Of a DNA stretch of 64,000 bases, positions 48,153 to 56,221 are shown one piece after another. The DNA is from Clostridium zeae. Lineage in GTDB: Bacteria > Bacillota > Clostridia > Clostridiales > Clostridiaceae. Where the stretch lies: assembly GCF_017312485.1 (NCBI RefSeq), contig NZ_BMBA01000003.1, positions 192,921 through 256,920 of the forward strand. The letters run 5' to 3'. Numbering within the stretch: position 1 is the first letter of the stretch; each line of letters begins with the position of its first letter. The translations under genes were made by a program, and so were the position numbers. The notes below the pieces were generated by a model. It was not told the origin of the DNA, ran no database searches, and was given only the letters and a program-made list of their open reading frames with translations.

Positions 48153-49733
48153 TCATATTGTAAGTCTTATGAAAGCTACAAAAAATATTATAGCCACAAG
48201 CTTAATTACGAATCTCTTTTTGAAGCTCCCTAGTAGCATAGATAAATTTTTTATATCTATCATTGGACCAATCACCATGAACCCTAAAACTGACCTAAAA
48301 GGTAACTGATTTATAAAAGTTCTAGCTATAAATGCATCTGAGGTAGAGCATACAGAGAGTACAAATGCAGCTAACATCATAACAATTAAGGAAGTCAAAG
48401 TAGTACCTCCTAATTTAAATATAAGCTCTTTAGGTAATAGTACTTGCATTATGGAAGAAAGAAATGCTCCTATTATAAGAAACTTACCAACTTGAAAAAA
48501 CTCCAAGCTACTATGGGTTAATATAGCTCTTAACTTCCCCTTAAAGGATTTTGTAGCACCTGAATTGTCTTCACAAAAGCCACATTCACAGTTACTTATT
48601 ATGTTTTTATCTTCTAAAAATATATCCTTTTCAGGAAATATATAAAACGCTAGTCCTGTAAAAAACGCTACTGTAACTCCAAAATATATTCTATATAAAG
48701 CTATAGAAGTTTGAGTTGGGAAAGCATAAATTGTTGAGGCAATAGTCACAGGGTTAACTATTGGAGCTGCTAGCATAAAAGTTATAGCAATAGGTAAAGG
48801 AATTCCTTTTTTAATTAATCGTGAGGCCACTGGAACTATGGCACAATCACATACAGGTAGAAATATTCCACTTACCAATGCAGCTATAAATCCTAGTCCT
48901 GGGCTCTTCGGAAAAAACCTACTTATAGCATCACTTGTAACAAACACTTGAATGACTGAAGAAAAAACTACTCCTACCAAAATAAATGGAATTGCTTGAA
49001 TCAAAATGCTAAGAAATACGGTACTGAAAATCTGGATTTTACCGTAATCAATAAGTGGTATGTTTGTACCTTTTCTTATGAAATAAAAAACAGAGCCACC
49101 TAAAACTGATAATAAAAATATTATTATCTTATTTATAATATTTGAATATAAATCTTGTTTTACTGCTTTCTTATCTTCATATACATCTAGTTGATCTTCT
49201 TCAACCTTTAAGCTCATTAATATTTTCATATTATTATTTATATTTCTAATGGTCGTTTTTATATCTTCTAGCTTCTCTTTGTCTATATCACTGCTGTGAT
49301 TTAATACGATTAAATCACATATACGCATGTTTTCAACCATAGTTGAGTTTAAATTATTAAAATATATTCCAAAATTATTTGATTCAATTATGTTTATGAC
49401 CTTTCCAAGAAAGCCTATTTTTCTTAAAGACCTTTTTTCAATTTCATCAATTACAGACTGAATTTTATCAAAACCATTGCACTCAATTACTAGTGTATCT
49501 GGTAAGTACTTTTTTATAACCTCCTGTAAATACTCTGTTGTTATATCTTCATTTTTTGAAACAGTCATTATTTTCAAATCTTCATTACTATGCTTAATTT
49601 TTCCTTCTCCAATTTCTCTTTGTATAACTACTACTTTTTCTTTCTGCTCAAAAGCTTTTTCTAGGAGTCCGTTTATAAAAGATGTTTTTCCTGCACCCAA
49701 AAGTCCTGTTACTAAAATTATATTAGTTCTCAT
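48153..49733 (-). CDS. CobW-like GTPase fused to a YcgR/DUF318-type permease
   Basis: The 526-residue fusion has a soluble GTPase domain in residues 1 to about 195. It shows a P-loop (ILVTGLLGAGKTSFINGLL), a Walker B-like LVIECNGFD and a guanine-recognition-like LNHSSD, close to CobW/UreG proteins but without the CxCC metal motif of COG0523. From about residue 205 it is a permease with eight or so membrane segments, including FLPVCDCAIVPVASRL and AAPIVNPVTIAS. A cytoplasmic cysteine cluster NCECGFCED sits in the middle. In most genomes metallochaperone and permease are separate. I use the ATG at 49733 with AAGGGTGG upstream. Metal export or delivery, perhaps zinc or cobalt, is inferred only. 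Confidence 0.78.
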   Translation of the reverse strand: MRTNIILVTGLLGAGKTSFINGLLEKAFEQKEKVVVIQREIGEGKIKHSNEDLKIMTVSKNEDITTEYLQEVIKKYLPDTLVIECNGFDKIQSVIDEIEKRSLRKIGFLGKVINIIESNNFGIYFNNLNSTMVENMRICDLIVLNHSSDIDKEKLEDIKTTIRNINNNMKILMSLKVEEDQLDVYEDKKAVKQDLYSNIINKIIIFLLSVLGGSVFYFIRKGTNIPLIDYGKIQIFSTVFLSILIQAIPFILVGVVFSSVIQVFVTSDAISRFFPKSPGLGFIAALVSGIFLPVCDCAIVPVASRLIKKGIPLPIAITFMLAAPIVNPVTIASTIYAFPTQTSIALYRIYFGVTVAFFTGLAFYIFPEKDIFLEDKNIISNCECGFCEDNSGATKSFKGKLRAILTHSSLEFFQVGKFLIIGAFLSSIMQVLLPKELIFKLGGTTLTSLIVMMLAAFVLSVCSTSDAFIARTFINQLPFRSVLGFMVIGPMIDIKNLSMLLGSFKKRFVIKLVAIIFFVAFIRLTI

Positions 49734-49764
49734 AGTCACCACCCTTAGTTCAGCTTTATTAAAA

Positions 49765-49938
49765 TTAAAATATCATTAAATTAGATATATCCTTTAATAT
49801 CGTAAAATCAGTCTTTTCTTTCTTTTCAGGCACTTCAAGACTTTTTGCAAATGCTTTGCATTTGCATCCACATTCAATAATATACTTTATAAGGTAAAAA
49901 TATGCAATATATTTTTTCCAATGTTCAGTTATTATTAT
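49765..49938 (-). other. Cysteine-rich open frame without a start codon
   Basis: A 57-codon open frame runs to a TAA at 49765 and reads KYIIECGCKCKAFAKSLEVP then EKKEKTDFTILKDISNL. It has no ATG, GTG or TTG in a usable position and no ribosome site. The CGCKC part coincides with a perfect palindrome at 49846-49866 (TGCAAATGC, three bases, GCATTTGCA). It may be a remnant of a small metal-binding protein, or chance; the palindrome may instead be an operator for the fusion gene downstream. Confidence 0.25.
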
Positions 49939-49996
49939 TTATTCGCTATACTATTTAAATTAACTTTAAAATAATATATACTATTCCTATAGGACT

Positions 49997-50099
49997 AATA
50001 AAGATGTTCCACTTCAATCCAAAAACCATTTTCAAAACTCTCACTGGTTCTGGTGAGAGAATTTAAAAGTAATAAATTTCATTACAAAGTGGTGCATCC
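49997..50099. repeat. Dispersed structured repeat R, copy 2
   Basis: This is the second copy of the element at 22251. The outer stem pairs GATGTTCCACTT with AAAGTGGTGCATC (one mismatch, one wobble). The inner hairpin is CTCTCAC/GTGAGAG with loop TGGTTCTG. The conserved CATTTTCAAAACTC precedes the hairpin. About 20 extra bases separate the inner hairpin from the right arm compared with copy 1. It lies 40 bases before the Old Yellow Enzyme gene (plus) and 260 bases before the CobW-permease gene (minus). Confidence 0.6.
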
Positions 50100-50139
50100 A
50101 TAAATACTTGAATTATCTATAATTTAGGAGGATTGTTTT

Positions 50140-51132
50140 ATGTCAAAGCTACTTAATTCCTTAAACACTAGTAAATTAAGCTTACCAAACCGTTTAGTAA
50201 TGCCACCAATGGCTACTTCTAAAGCTGGAGTAAACGGTGAACTTACAGAAGATATAATAAATTACTACGATGAAAAGTCAAAAGGCGGATATATCGGACT
50301 AATAATTATAGAGCATAGTTATATATCAAAAGAAGGTAAAGCTAATCATAATCAACTATCAATCTCTAGAGACAATGATGTTAATGCCTTAAAAGCACTA
50401 GCTAAAACTATTCAAGATAATGGTTCCAAAGCTGTTATGCAGATTAATCACGCTGGAGGGTCTACCAAAGAAGAAGTTACAGGTTCACTACCTGAAGCCC
50501 CTTCTGCTATAGAAAACCCATATACTAAGATTGTTACAAAAGAGCTTTCAAAGGAAGATATAAAGAAGGTTATAAAGGATTTTGCCGAAGCTGCTAGAAG
50601 AGTTAAAGAGGCTGGTTTTGATGGTGTTGAAATGCATTCTGCTCATGGGTATCTATTAAATCAATTCTACTCACCTATGTTCAATAAAAGAACTGATGAA
50701 TATGGAGGAGATCTATTAAATAGAATAAGACTTCATCTTGAAGTTATCAAAGCAGTAAAAGAAGCTGTAGGAGATGACTTCCTTATATTATTAAGATTAG
50801 GTGCTTTGGATTATGAGGAAGGTGGAGCTACTCTTGAAGATGCCAAAATAGCTGCTAAGGAGTTTGAAAAAGCTGGAGTTGATATTTTAGATATCTCTGG
50901 AGGATACAATCGTGTTGTAGTTCCTGGCTTTACAGATGAAGGTTACTTCTATCCTGTAACTGAAGAACTAAAGAAGGTTGTTAATATTCCTATAATATTA
51001 ACTGGTGGAGTTGTTTCTGCTGATGCAGCTGAAAAGCTTCTAGCAGATGATAAGTCCGATTTAATAGGTGTAGGAAGAGCTATACTTAAGGATTCAGAAT
51101 GGGCTAAAAAGGCTGTAGAAAGTCTTAAATAA
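50140..51132 (+). CDS. NADH:flavin oxidoreductase, Old Yellow Enzyme family
   Basis: The 330-residue single-domain TIM barrel binds FMN. Motifs are LPNRLVMPPMAT at the start, MQINHAGG (substrate-binding histidine region), EMHSAHGYLLNQFYSPMFNKRTDEYGG, and ILTGGVVSADAAEKLL plus GVGRAIL for the phosphate site. It lacks the C-terminal iron-sulfur and second flavin domains of 2,4-dienoyl-CoA reductase, so it is the short form that reduces activated C=C bonds. An AGGAGG site precedes the ATG. It is monocistronic, with a perfect terminator behind it. Physiological substrate unknown. Confidence 0.92.
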   Translation: MSKLLNSLNTSKLSLPNRLVMPPMATSKAGVNGELTEDIINYYDEKSKGGYIGLIIIEHSYISKEGKANHNQLSISRDNDVNALKALAKTIQDNGSKAVMQINHAGGSTKEEVTGSLPEAPSAIENPYTKIVTKELSKEDIKKVIKDFAEAARRVKEAGFDGVEMHSAHGYLLNQFYSPMFNKRTDEYGGDLLNRIRLHLEVIKAVKEAVGDDFLILLRLGALDYEEGGATLEDAKIAAKEFEKAGVDILDISGGYNRVVVPGFTDEGYFYPVTEELKKVVNIPIILTGGVVSADAAEKLLADDKSDLIGVGRAILKDSEWAKKAVESLK

Positions 51133-51138
51133 AAATAA

Positions 51139-51183
51139 ACAGAGCTAAGAATAAAAGTTGTTTTATTCTTAGCTCTGTATTTT
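51139..51183. terminator. Bidirectional terminator
   Basis: Perfect 18-base arms (51139-51156 and 51161-51178) with a four-base loop are followed by ATTTTTAT. It separates the convergent oxidoreductase and ABC transporter genes. Confidence 0.9.
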
Positions 51184-51188
51184 TATAT

Positions 51189-51857
51189 TCATCTATATAT
51201 TGCTTTTCCATCTTCTATTCTTATTGTCCTTGAACAGTAGTTAGCTATATTCTGATCATGAGTTATTATAACAACAGTTTTACCGTTTTTATTTATTTCT
51301 TTCAGAAGCTCAATTATCTCTATTCCAGTATTTTTATCGAGTGAACCTGTAGGCTCATCTGCTAAAATAATATCTGGATTTGTAATTAAGGCTCTTGCTA
51401 TAGCAGTTCTTTGTTGTTGTCCACCAGACAGCTCATTTGGCGCCTTTTTAGCATGATCCTTAAGACCAACCTTGTCCAATATATTTATAGCGGCCGTTTT
51501 CATAGACCCTTTGAATTGTCTATCATAAACAAGTGGTAAAGTAACATTATCTATTAAATCATAGTCATTGAGAAGATTAAAACTTTGAAACACAAATCCT
51601 ATATTTTTATTTCGTATTGAGGCCAATTGGTCTTTTGTAAGTTTATCAACAGATTCACCATTTAGAAAATAACTTCCTGAGGTTGGTGAATCTATGCATC
51701 CAATAATGTTTAACAAAGTAGATTTTCCAGATCCTGATGGCCCCATTATAGCAACCATTTCTCCTTGTTGTATTTCTAAATCAATACCTTTTAAAGCTTC
51801 AGTTTTTATTTCTTTTCCATAAACCTTTACTATATTATTCATTGATATTACGCTCAA
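51189..51857 (-). CDS. ABC transporter ATPase, MacB/LolD type
   Basis: The 222-residue ATPase has Walker A GPSGSGKSTLL, Q-loop FQSFNL, signature LSGGQQQRTAIARA and Walker B ILADEPTGSLD. These group it with ATPases of FtsX-type exporters. The start is a TTG with GGAGGAG eight bases upstream. It follows two FtsX-type permease genes (43-base gap) and completes a three-gene transporter. Likely roles are export of, or self-protection against, a peptide such as a bacteriocin; nothing in the sequence decides this. Confidence 0.93.
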   Translation of the reverse strand: MSVISMNNIVKVYGKEIKTEALKGIDLEIQQGEMVAIMGPSGSGKSTLLNIIGCIDSPTSGSYFLNGESVDKLTKDQLASIRNKNIGFVFQSFNLLNDYDLIDNVTLPLVYDRQFKGSMKTAAINILDKVGLKDHAKKAPNELSGGQQQRTAIARALITNPDIILADEPTGSLDKNTGIEIIELLKEINKNGKTVVIITHDQNIANYCSRTIRIEDGKAIYR

Positions 51858-51900
51858 AATTAATTCTCCTCCTTGTATAGAAAACTTTGGTAAAGATGTG

Positions 51901-53259
51901 CTACTTACGAACTAACTCAACTATATCTAATTTCATTATTCTCCTTATTGGAATTATCACTGAAATAAATGTGGTTCCTAATATTAAAGCAATTAGTATA
52001 ATAAATAGCTTATAGTCAAAGGTAAGTGTATAAGCCATACTAATATCCTTTTCTCCATTTTTGTTTACAAAGTATTCAAATATTTTGAAAGGTACAACGG
52101 AAATCAAAAAGGCTGCTAAATTTTTCAAAAACACTTCTGCCAATACTAATTGAGCTATATCCTTTAACCTGGCCCCTTGCGAAAGTCTTATTCCAAATTC
52201 CTTATGCCTAAGATTTATTGAATATAAAGTTGTGCCAGTTATGCCAACTATGGAAAAGAAAAATAATACTATTGTTAGTGTTAAAAGGCCTATCTCTAGC
52301 TGCCTAAATACATTTGATATAGTTCCATTAGTAGATTTAATATCTTGTATCTTATAACCACCCTTAATCTCATTATTATACTTAGCTAACATAGCCTTAA
52401 CACTATCTACACTTTCACCTTTATTTACTACTACCTGAAAATCGAAATTTACTATAGCGCTCACATAGTCGCTATGTTCAGTAATTATTGTATTATCTTT
52501 TACTTCATAGCCCAATCCCAATTTCTTTTGGCCTTCTATAGCTTGAGCTATATTTTCCTTAGCTTCAGTCTTGTACGTCGTATAGTACTTATAATATCCT
52601 AATGGTGAGTATATGCCATAATCATTTATAAACATATTCATAAGGTCAGAAGTAGATGTTATAAATGTAGCTAAACTTCCTGGTTTAGCTATTCCCACAA
52701 CCTTGAAATTCCTCTTATAGTGACCAGTAAACTTTCCTAGGTCATGATCATAGGAATCCGATATAACATCTCCTACCTTCAATATCTCCCCTAATTTGCT
52801 ACCTATTATTATAGGAAGATCCTCTTTATACTTTGTATAATCCAGCTCATCATCAGTGAAGCTTCTTCCTTTTGCAATATTAATATTAAGTTTATTAAAG
52901 AAACCGGAGCTAACTTGATAGCACAAATAGTTTTCATTGTTTATAACCAATCTAGCTGAGTACGGTCTATAAATCATAATATCAGAGATTTTCCCTTTAT
53001 TCTTCAACGTATTTAAATAGTCCATTGTTTGAAAAGCCATAGCTGAGCTACTAGGGCCTGATGAATATTTCGCATATGTCAACGTTCTATTTGCTTCAAA
53101 TATATTATTATATCTGTTGTATCTCTCATTATAATAATTAACTAATTGGAATAAAAATAAAAAACTAACTATGCATATGGAAAGCTGTGCAATTATTAAT
53201 CTTGTTGAAAATCTTCTTTTCCTTAATGCTTTATAAGCTTGTACAAATATGTTTCTCAT
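51901..53259 (-). CDS. FtsX/MacB-type ABC permease, second subunit
   Basis: The 452-residue protein has a membrane helix at about residues 21-42, a large extracytoplasmic MacB-like core domain, and three C-terminal membrane segments. The last loop contains LRHKEFGIRLSQGARLKDIAQLVL, the usual FtsX cytoplasmic motif. AGGAGG precedes the ATG. It begins 2 bases after the first permease gene, so the pair probably forms a heterodimer with the ATPase at 51189. Confidence 0.9.
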   Translation of the reverse strand: MRNIFVQAYKALRKRRFSTRLIIAQLSICIVSFLFLFQLVNYYNERYNRYNNIFEANRTLTYAKYSSGPSSSAMAFQTMDYLNTLKNKGKISDIMIYRPYSARLVINNENYLCYQVSSGFFNKLNINIAKGRSFTDDELDYTKYKEDLPIIIGSKLGEILKVGDVISDSYDHDLGKFTGHYKRNFKVVGIAKPGSLATFITSTSDLMNMFINDYGIYSPLGYYKYYTTYKTEAKENIAQAIEGQKKLGLGYEVKDNTIITEHSDYVSAIVNFDFQVVVNKGESVDSVKAMLAKYNNEIKGGYKIQDIKSTNGTISNVFRQLEIGLLTLTIVLFFFSIVGITGTTLYSINLRHKEFGIRLSQGARLKDIAQLVLAEVFLKNLAAFLISVVPFKIFEYFVNKNGEKDISMAYTLTFDYKLFIILIALILGTTFISVIIPIRRIMKLDIVELVRK

Positions 53260-53261
53260 AA

Positions 53262-54326
53262 TTATTCCTCCTTCAGTACTATTACTGGACTTATTTCACT
53301 TGCTTTAAAGTAAAGAGGAATAGTTGCTAAAAGTGATATAAGAAAAGAAACTATAAAGGAAACTACAATATTCTTTATGGAGAGCTGTAAATATATTTCT
53401 AACGATCCCATGCTATTTATAATTCTATACATTATAGCTTGAAAAACTATTGAGATTACTAACGCAACAATAGATAAAGCCAAAATCTCGTTAAATATCA
53501 AATTTCTTATATCCTTGTTGGTTGCTCCAACTGTCTTTCTCAATGCTATTTCTTTCGTTCTTTCAGATATCCATAAAACAGTAAAATTCATAACATTAAT
53601 TATAGCAATCACTATAATTATGAAGGTAATGACATTTAATACCCCGCTTGAAACATTGTATTGCTCCGATGTTAGATCTATTACCCCTCCGTTTATATTC
53701 AATAATTTTTGAAAATCTTGATCTAATGAATATTTGCTTATACTATCTGATATCATCAAAAATGTCATATCCATTATATTTTGATTGCCCTGTAGCTTTA
53801 AGAAGGTTTTTAGAGGAATATTTATTGAATTGCCATTAAACGGTAGTTCATTTACTCCGATAACGCTAAACTCACTACCGTCTAAAGATATATACTCATT
53901 TCCATCTCTTTTATATATATAATTTTTTAATTTCATCCCAACGATTGCAATTTGATTAGTAGAATCTACTTGTGCAAAACTAAACTTTTTATTACCAAGT
54001 ACATTTTTATCAGTGTAGTCATTAGTATAATAAATCCCCTTTAAATTATACTCTTTATCTTTAATTGACCGTTTTAAGCTAACTTCCGTATATGATTTAT
54101 CTTTAATATCTAACAAATATTCACTTAATAAACTTAATTCACTTGAACTAGGTATAATGATTTTTGATATCTTTTCTGTATCAACATTCTGTATAGAATT
54201 TTGATTTTTTAAGGCTTGCATATAACTTATATTAAAAGATAAAACGGTTATACCTATAAAAATTCCAAATATCAGAAATGCAGTTGCTAATTTTTTTCTT
54301 TTAAATGTTTTAAATATGATATGCAC
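53262..54326 (-). CDS. FtsX/MacB-type ABC permease, first subunit
   Basis: The 354-residue permease has one N-terminal membrane segment (about 13-35), an extracytoplasmic domain and three C-terminal segments. The FtsX motif appears as SERTKEIALRKTVGATNKDIRNLIF. It is the first gene of the three-gene exporter. It has no dedicated membrane fusion protein next to it; the nearest HlyD protein, at 56222, overlaps the lanthipeptide exporter gene and so belongs to that unit. Confidence 0.9.
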   Translation of the reverse strand: MHIIFKTFKRKKLATAFLIFGIFIGITVLSFNISYMQALKNQNSIQNVDTEKISKIIIPSSSELSLLSEYLLDIKDKSYTEVSLKRSIKDKEYNLKGIYYTNDYTDKNVLGNKKFSFAQVDSTNQIAIVGMKLKNYIYKRDGNEYISLDGSEFSVIGVNELPFNGNSINIPLKTFLKLQGNQNIMDMTFLMISDSISKYSLDQDFQKLLNINGGVIDLTSEQYNVSSGVLNVITFIIIVIAIINVMNFTVLWISERTKEIALRKTVGATNKDIRNLIFNEILALSIVALVISIVFQAIMYRIINSMGSLEIYLQLSIKNIVVSFIVSFLISLLATIPLYFKASEISPVIVLKEE

Positions 54327-54514
54327 TTATTTACCTCCAATACAATATTGTAAACAAAACATTACTATAAATTTCACTTAAAGTCAATTTATGTATAATT
54401 ATAAATATAATTACAAGTATCTTTCACCAATTGTGTATAACTTTAAACTTCTATTTATTTTTAAATATGCACGACTTAAATTTTAATGATAGAATCCTCT
54501 ATAAACAAAAATAA

Positions 54515-54547
54515 CAAAAGGGCAGCTATTTACTAGCTGCCCTTTTG
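54515..54547 (-). terminator. Terminator of the mannose-1-phosphate guanylyltransferase gene
   Basis: Fourteen-base arms CAAAAGGGCAGCTA and TAGCTGCCCTTTTG with a five-base loop are followed by a minus-strand TTATTTTTG tail. It begins a few bases beyond the stop codon. Confidence 0.88.
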
Positions 54548-54549
54548 CA

Positions 54550-55617
54550 TCAGATATATCCCTTATAATTGTCATCATCATTTAGTGTATTTAAAAGATG
54601 CTTAATCTCTTGGTCCTTATCTTTATCCATAACCAAGATAACATCACCTGCGTCTACTATAACTAAGTCCTTTATTCCAAAGCCTATTATTAGATTTTTA
54701 TTACCAAATATAGAACAGTTTTCGCATTCCTCCAAAAACACATTCTTTGAAATACTATTGTTTCTATGGGTGTTTAAAAATCTACTTAATGCACTAAAGC
54801 TTCCTATATCATCCCATAAAAAGTCACTCTTCAGAACATAGGCCTTTCTTGTTTTTTGCATAACTCCAAAATCTATGGAGATACCATCTATCAAGCAATA
54901 TTGTTCTGTTATTGTACTTTCTTCATTTTCTGTTCCAAGATTTTTATATATCTCCATCAAACTTTTATACATCTTAGGAAGATATTTTTCTATCTCTCTC
55001 AAAATTACGTCTGCTCTAAAAACAAACATACCGCTGTTCCAAAGATAGGTGCCCTTTAGTATGAAGTCTTTTGCTACCTCAACATTAGGTTTTTCAGTAA
55101 ACCTTGCAACCTTAAAGGTAGCTATATTTCCACCAACTCTTTCGCCCATCTCAATATAACCATACCCTGTTTCCGGTCTAGTTGGTTCAATTCCTAAAGT
55201 TACTATACCTCTTCTTCTATCTGCTATTTCCACTGCCTGCTCTAAAGTGTCTAAGAAGTTCTTCTCTCCTTCAATGTGGTGATCTGAAGGTAATACCATC
55301 ATCACAGCATCCTTATCATTTTTAAGAAGTTTTGCAGCCGCAAGACCTATACAGGTAGCAGTCTCCTTATTACTAGGCTCTGTGAATATATTGTCAGCAC
55401 AAATGTCTGATAGCTCTTCTTTTATCTGATTCTCATAATCTTTATTGGTAATAACATAGATATTGTCAGTCGGTACCAATGGGCGAACTCTGTCAACAGT
55501 ATTAACTAAAAAGCTTTTGTTATTTACCACCTTCAAAAACTGTTTAGGTCTGTCTGATCTAGATAGTGGATAAAGTCTTGTTCCCTTGCCTCCTGCTAAA
55601 ATCAGTGCATAAAGCAT
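54550..55617 (-). CDS. manC: Mannose-1-phosphate guanylyltransferase
   Basis: The 355-residue nucleotidyltransferase makes GDP-mannose from mannose 1-phosphate and GTP for surface glycans. It has LILAGGKGTRLYPLSRSDRPKQFL at the start, MMVLPSDHHI, ETGYGYIEMG, FTEKPNVEVA, and YLWNSGMFVFRADV followed later by SDFLWDDIGSFSAL. It lacks the C-terminal phosphomannose isomerase domain of longer bifunctional forms. It lies between the ABC exporter and the lanthipeptide locus but has its own terminator. I see no functional link to either. Confidence 0.92.
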   Translation of the reverse strand: MLYALILAGGKGTRLYPLSRSDRPKQFLKVVNNKSFLVNTVDRVRPLVPTDNIYVITNKDYENQIKEELSDICADNIFTEPSNKETATCIGLAAAKLLKNDKDAVMMVLPSDHHIEGEKNFLDTLEQAVEIADRRRGIVTLGIEPTRPETGYGYIEMGERVGGNIATFKVARFTEKPNVEVAKDFILKGTYLWNSGMFVFRADVILREIEKYLPKMYKSLMEIYKNLGTENEESTITEQYCLIDGISIDFGVMQKTRKAYVLKSDFLWDDIGSFSALSRFLNTHRNNSISKNVFLEECENCSIFGNKNLIIGFGIKDLVIVDAGDVILVMDKDKDQEIKHLLNTLNDDDNYKGYI

Positions 55618-56221
55618 TTAGCCTTCAACTCCAAGTATTGTTATACACTATACTATGTTTATCCCTGAAGTAGTGTGAAATATCTTTTCAAATAAATGGA
55701 AATAACTATTACTTTATATCAATTTTATCCACACTAATTAATGAAGTTTAAAAAACAATTTATTTATATAAATTTTTTAGTATCTTGTGTTATCGTAATC
55801 TATTGAAACCGCAAAATTTAGAGATTCATCTTCATTTATAGATATTATTAAAACTCTTATATTAGAACAAAACTTATATGTTAATTTATCGAAAATTAAA
55901 TACTGAATTTTATTGTTATTACTATCATAATGATATAAATACAGATCTCTAGTACCACTATATCCCCTATTAAAAAAACTTACTACACCATTTTATTTAC
56001 TTCGTATTTTCTTTATCCTTAAATCTCCTGACTTATAATCCTCTATTTTAAAATATATATTAGTTATATCTTTATCAGTCCTGTTGGTTACAAAAATCAT
56101 TGGTAACACCGGTGGAGCAAAAATCATATTAATTCCTCCCTAAATTTATAAACCTTTTTATTAATTCTCGAAATCTTCAGTAATTTAATATTATTATAAA
56201 TCCATATTAAAATAACAATTA
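55618..56221. other. Gap between hlyD-like gene and manC, holding a broken small gene
   Basis: This 604-base gap contains the interrupted reading frame at 55777-56127. The remaining 150 bases before manC are AT-rich and must include its promoter. No lanthipeptide precursor-like frame was found. Confidence 0.6.
55777..56127 (-). pseudogene. Small hypothetical gene interrupted by an in-frame TAA
   Basis: An ATG at 56127 with GGGAGG seven bases upstream opens a frame that stops at codon 45 (TAA at 55995-55993). The same frame then continues without another stop to TAA at 55777, giving 116 codons in all. The first part reads MIFAPPVLPMIFVTNRTDKD and the second part includes SFFNRGYSGTRDLYLYHYD and INEDESLNFAVSIDYDNTRY. 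The continued open frame and coherent composition suggest one protein recently broken by a point mutation, or a sequencing error. No in-frame restart codon follows the stop. It is the last gene of the lanthipeptide transcript, 95 bases after hlyD. Product not recognised. Confidence 0.55.

Noticed and set aside
55618-56221. A lanthipeptide precursor gene in the spacer after hlyD
   Set aside because: The only supported frame there has one cysteine, no double-glycine site and an internal stop, and precursors usually precede lanB.
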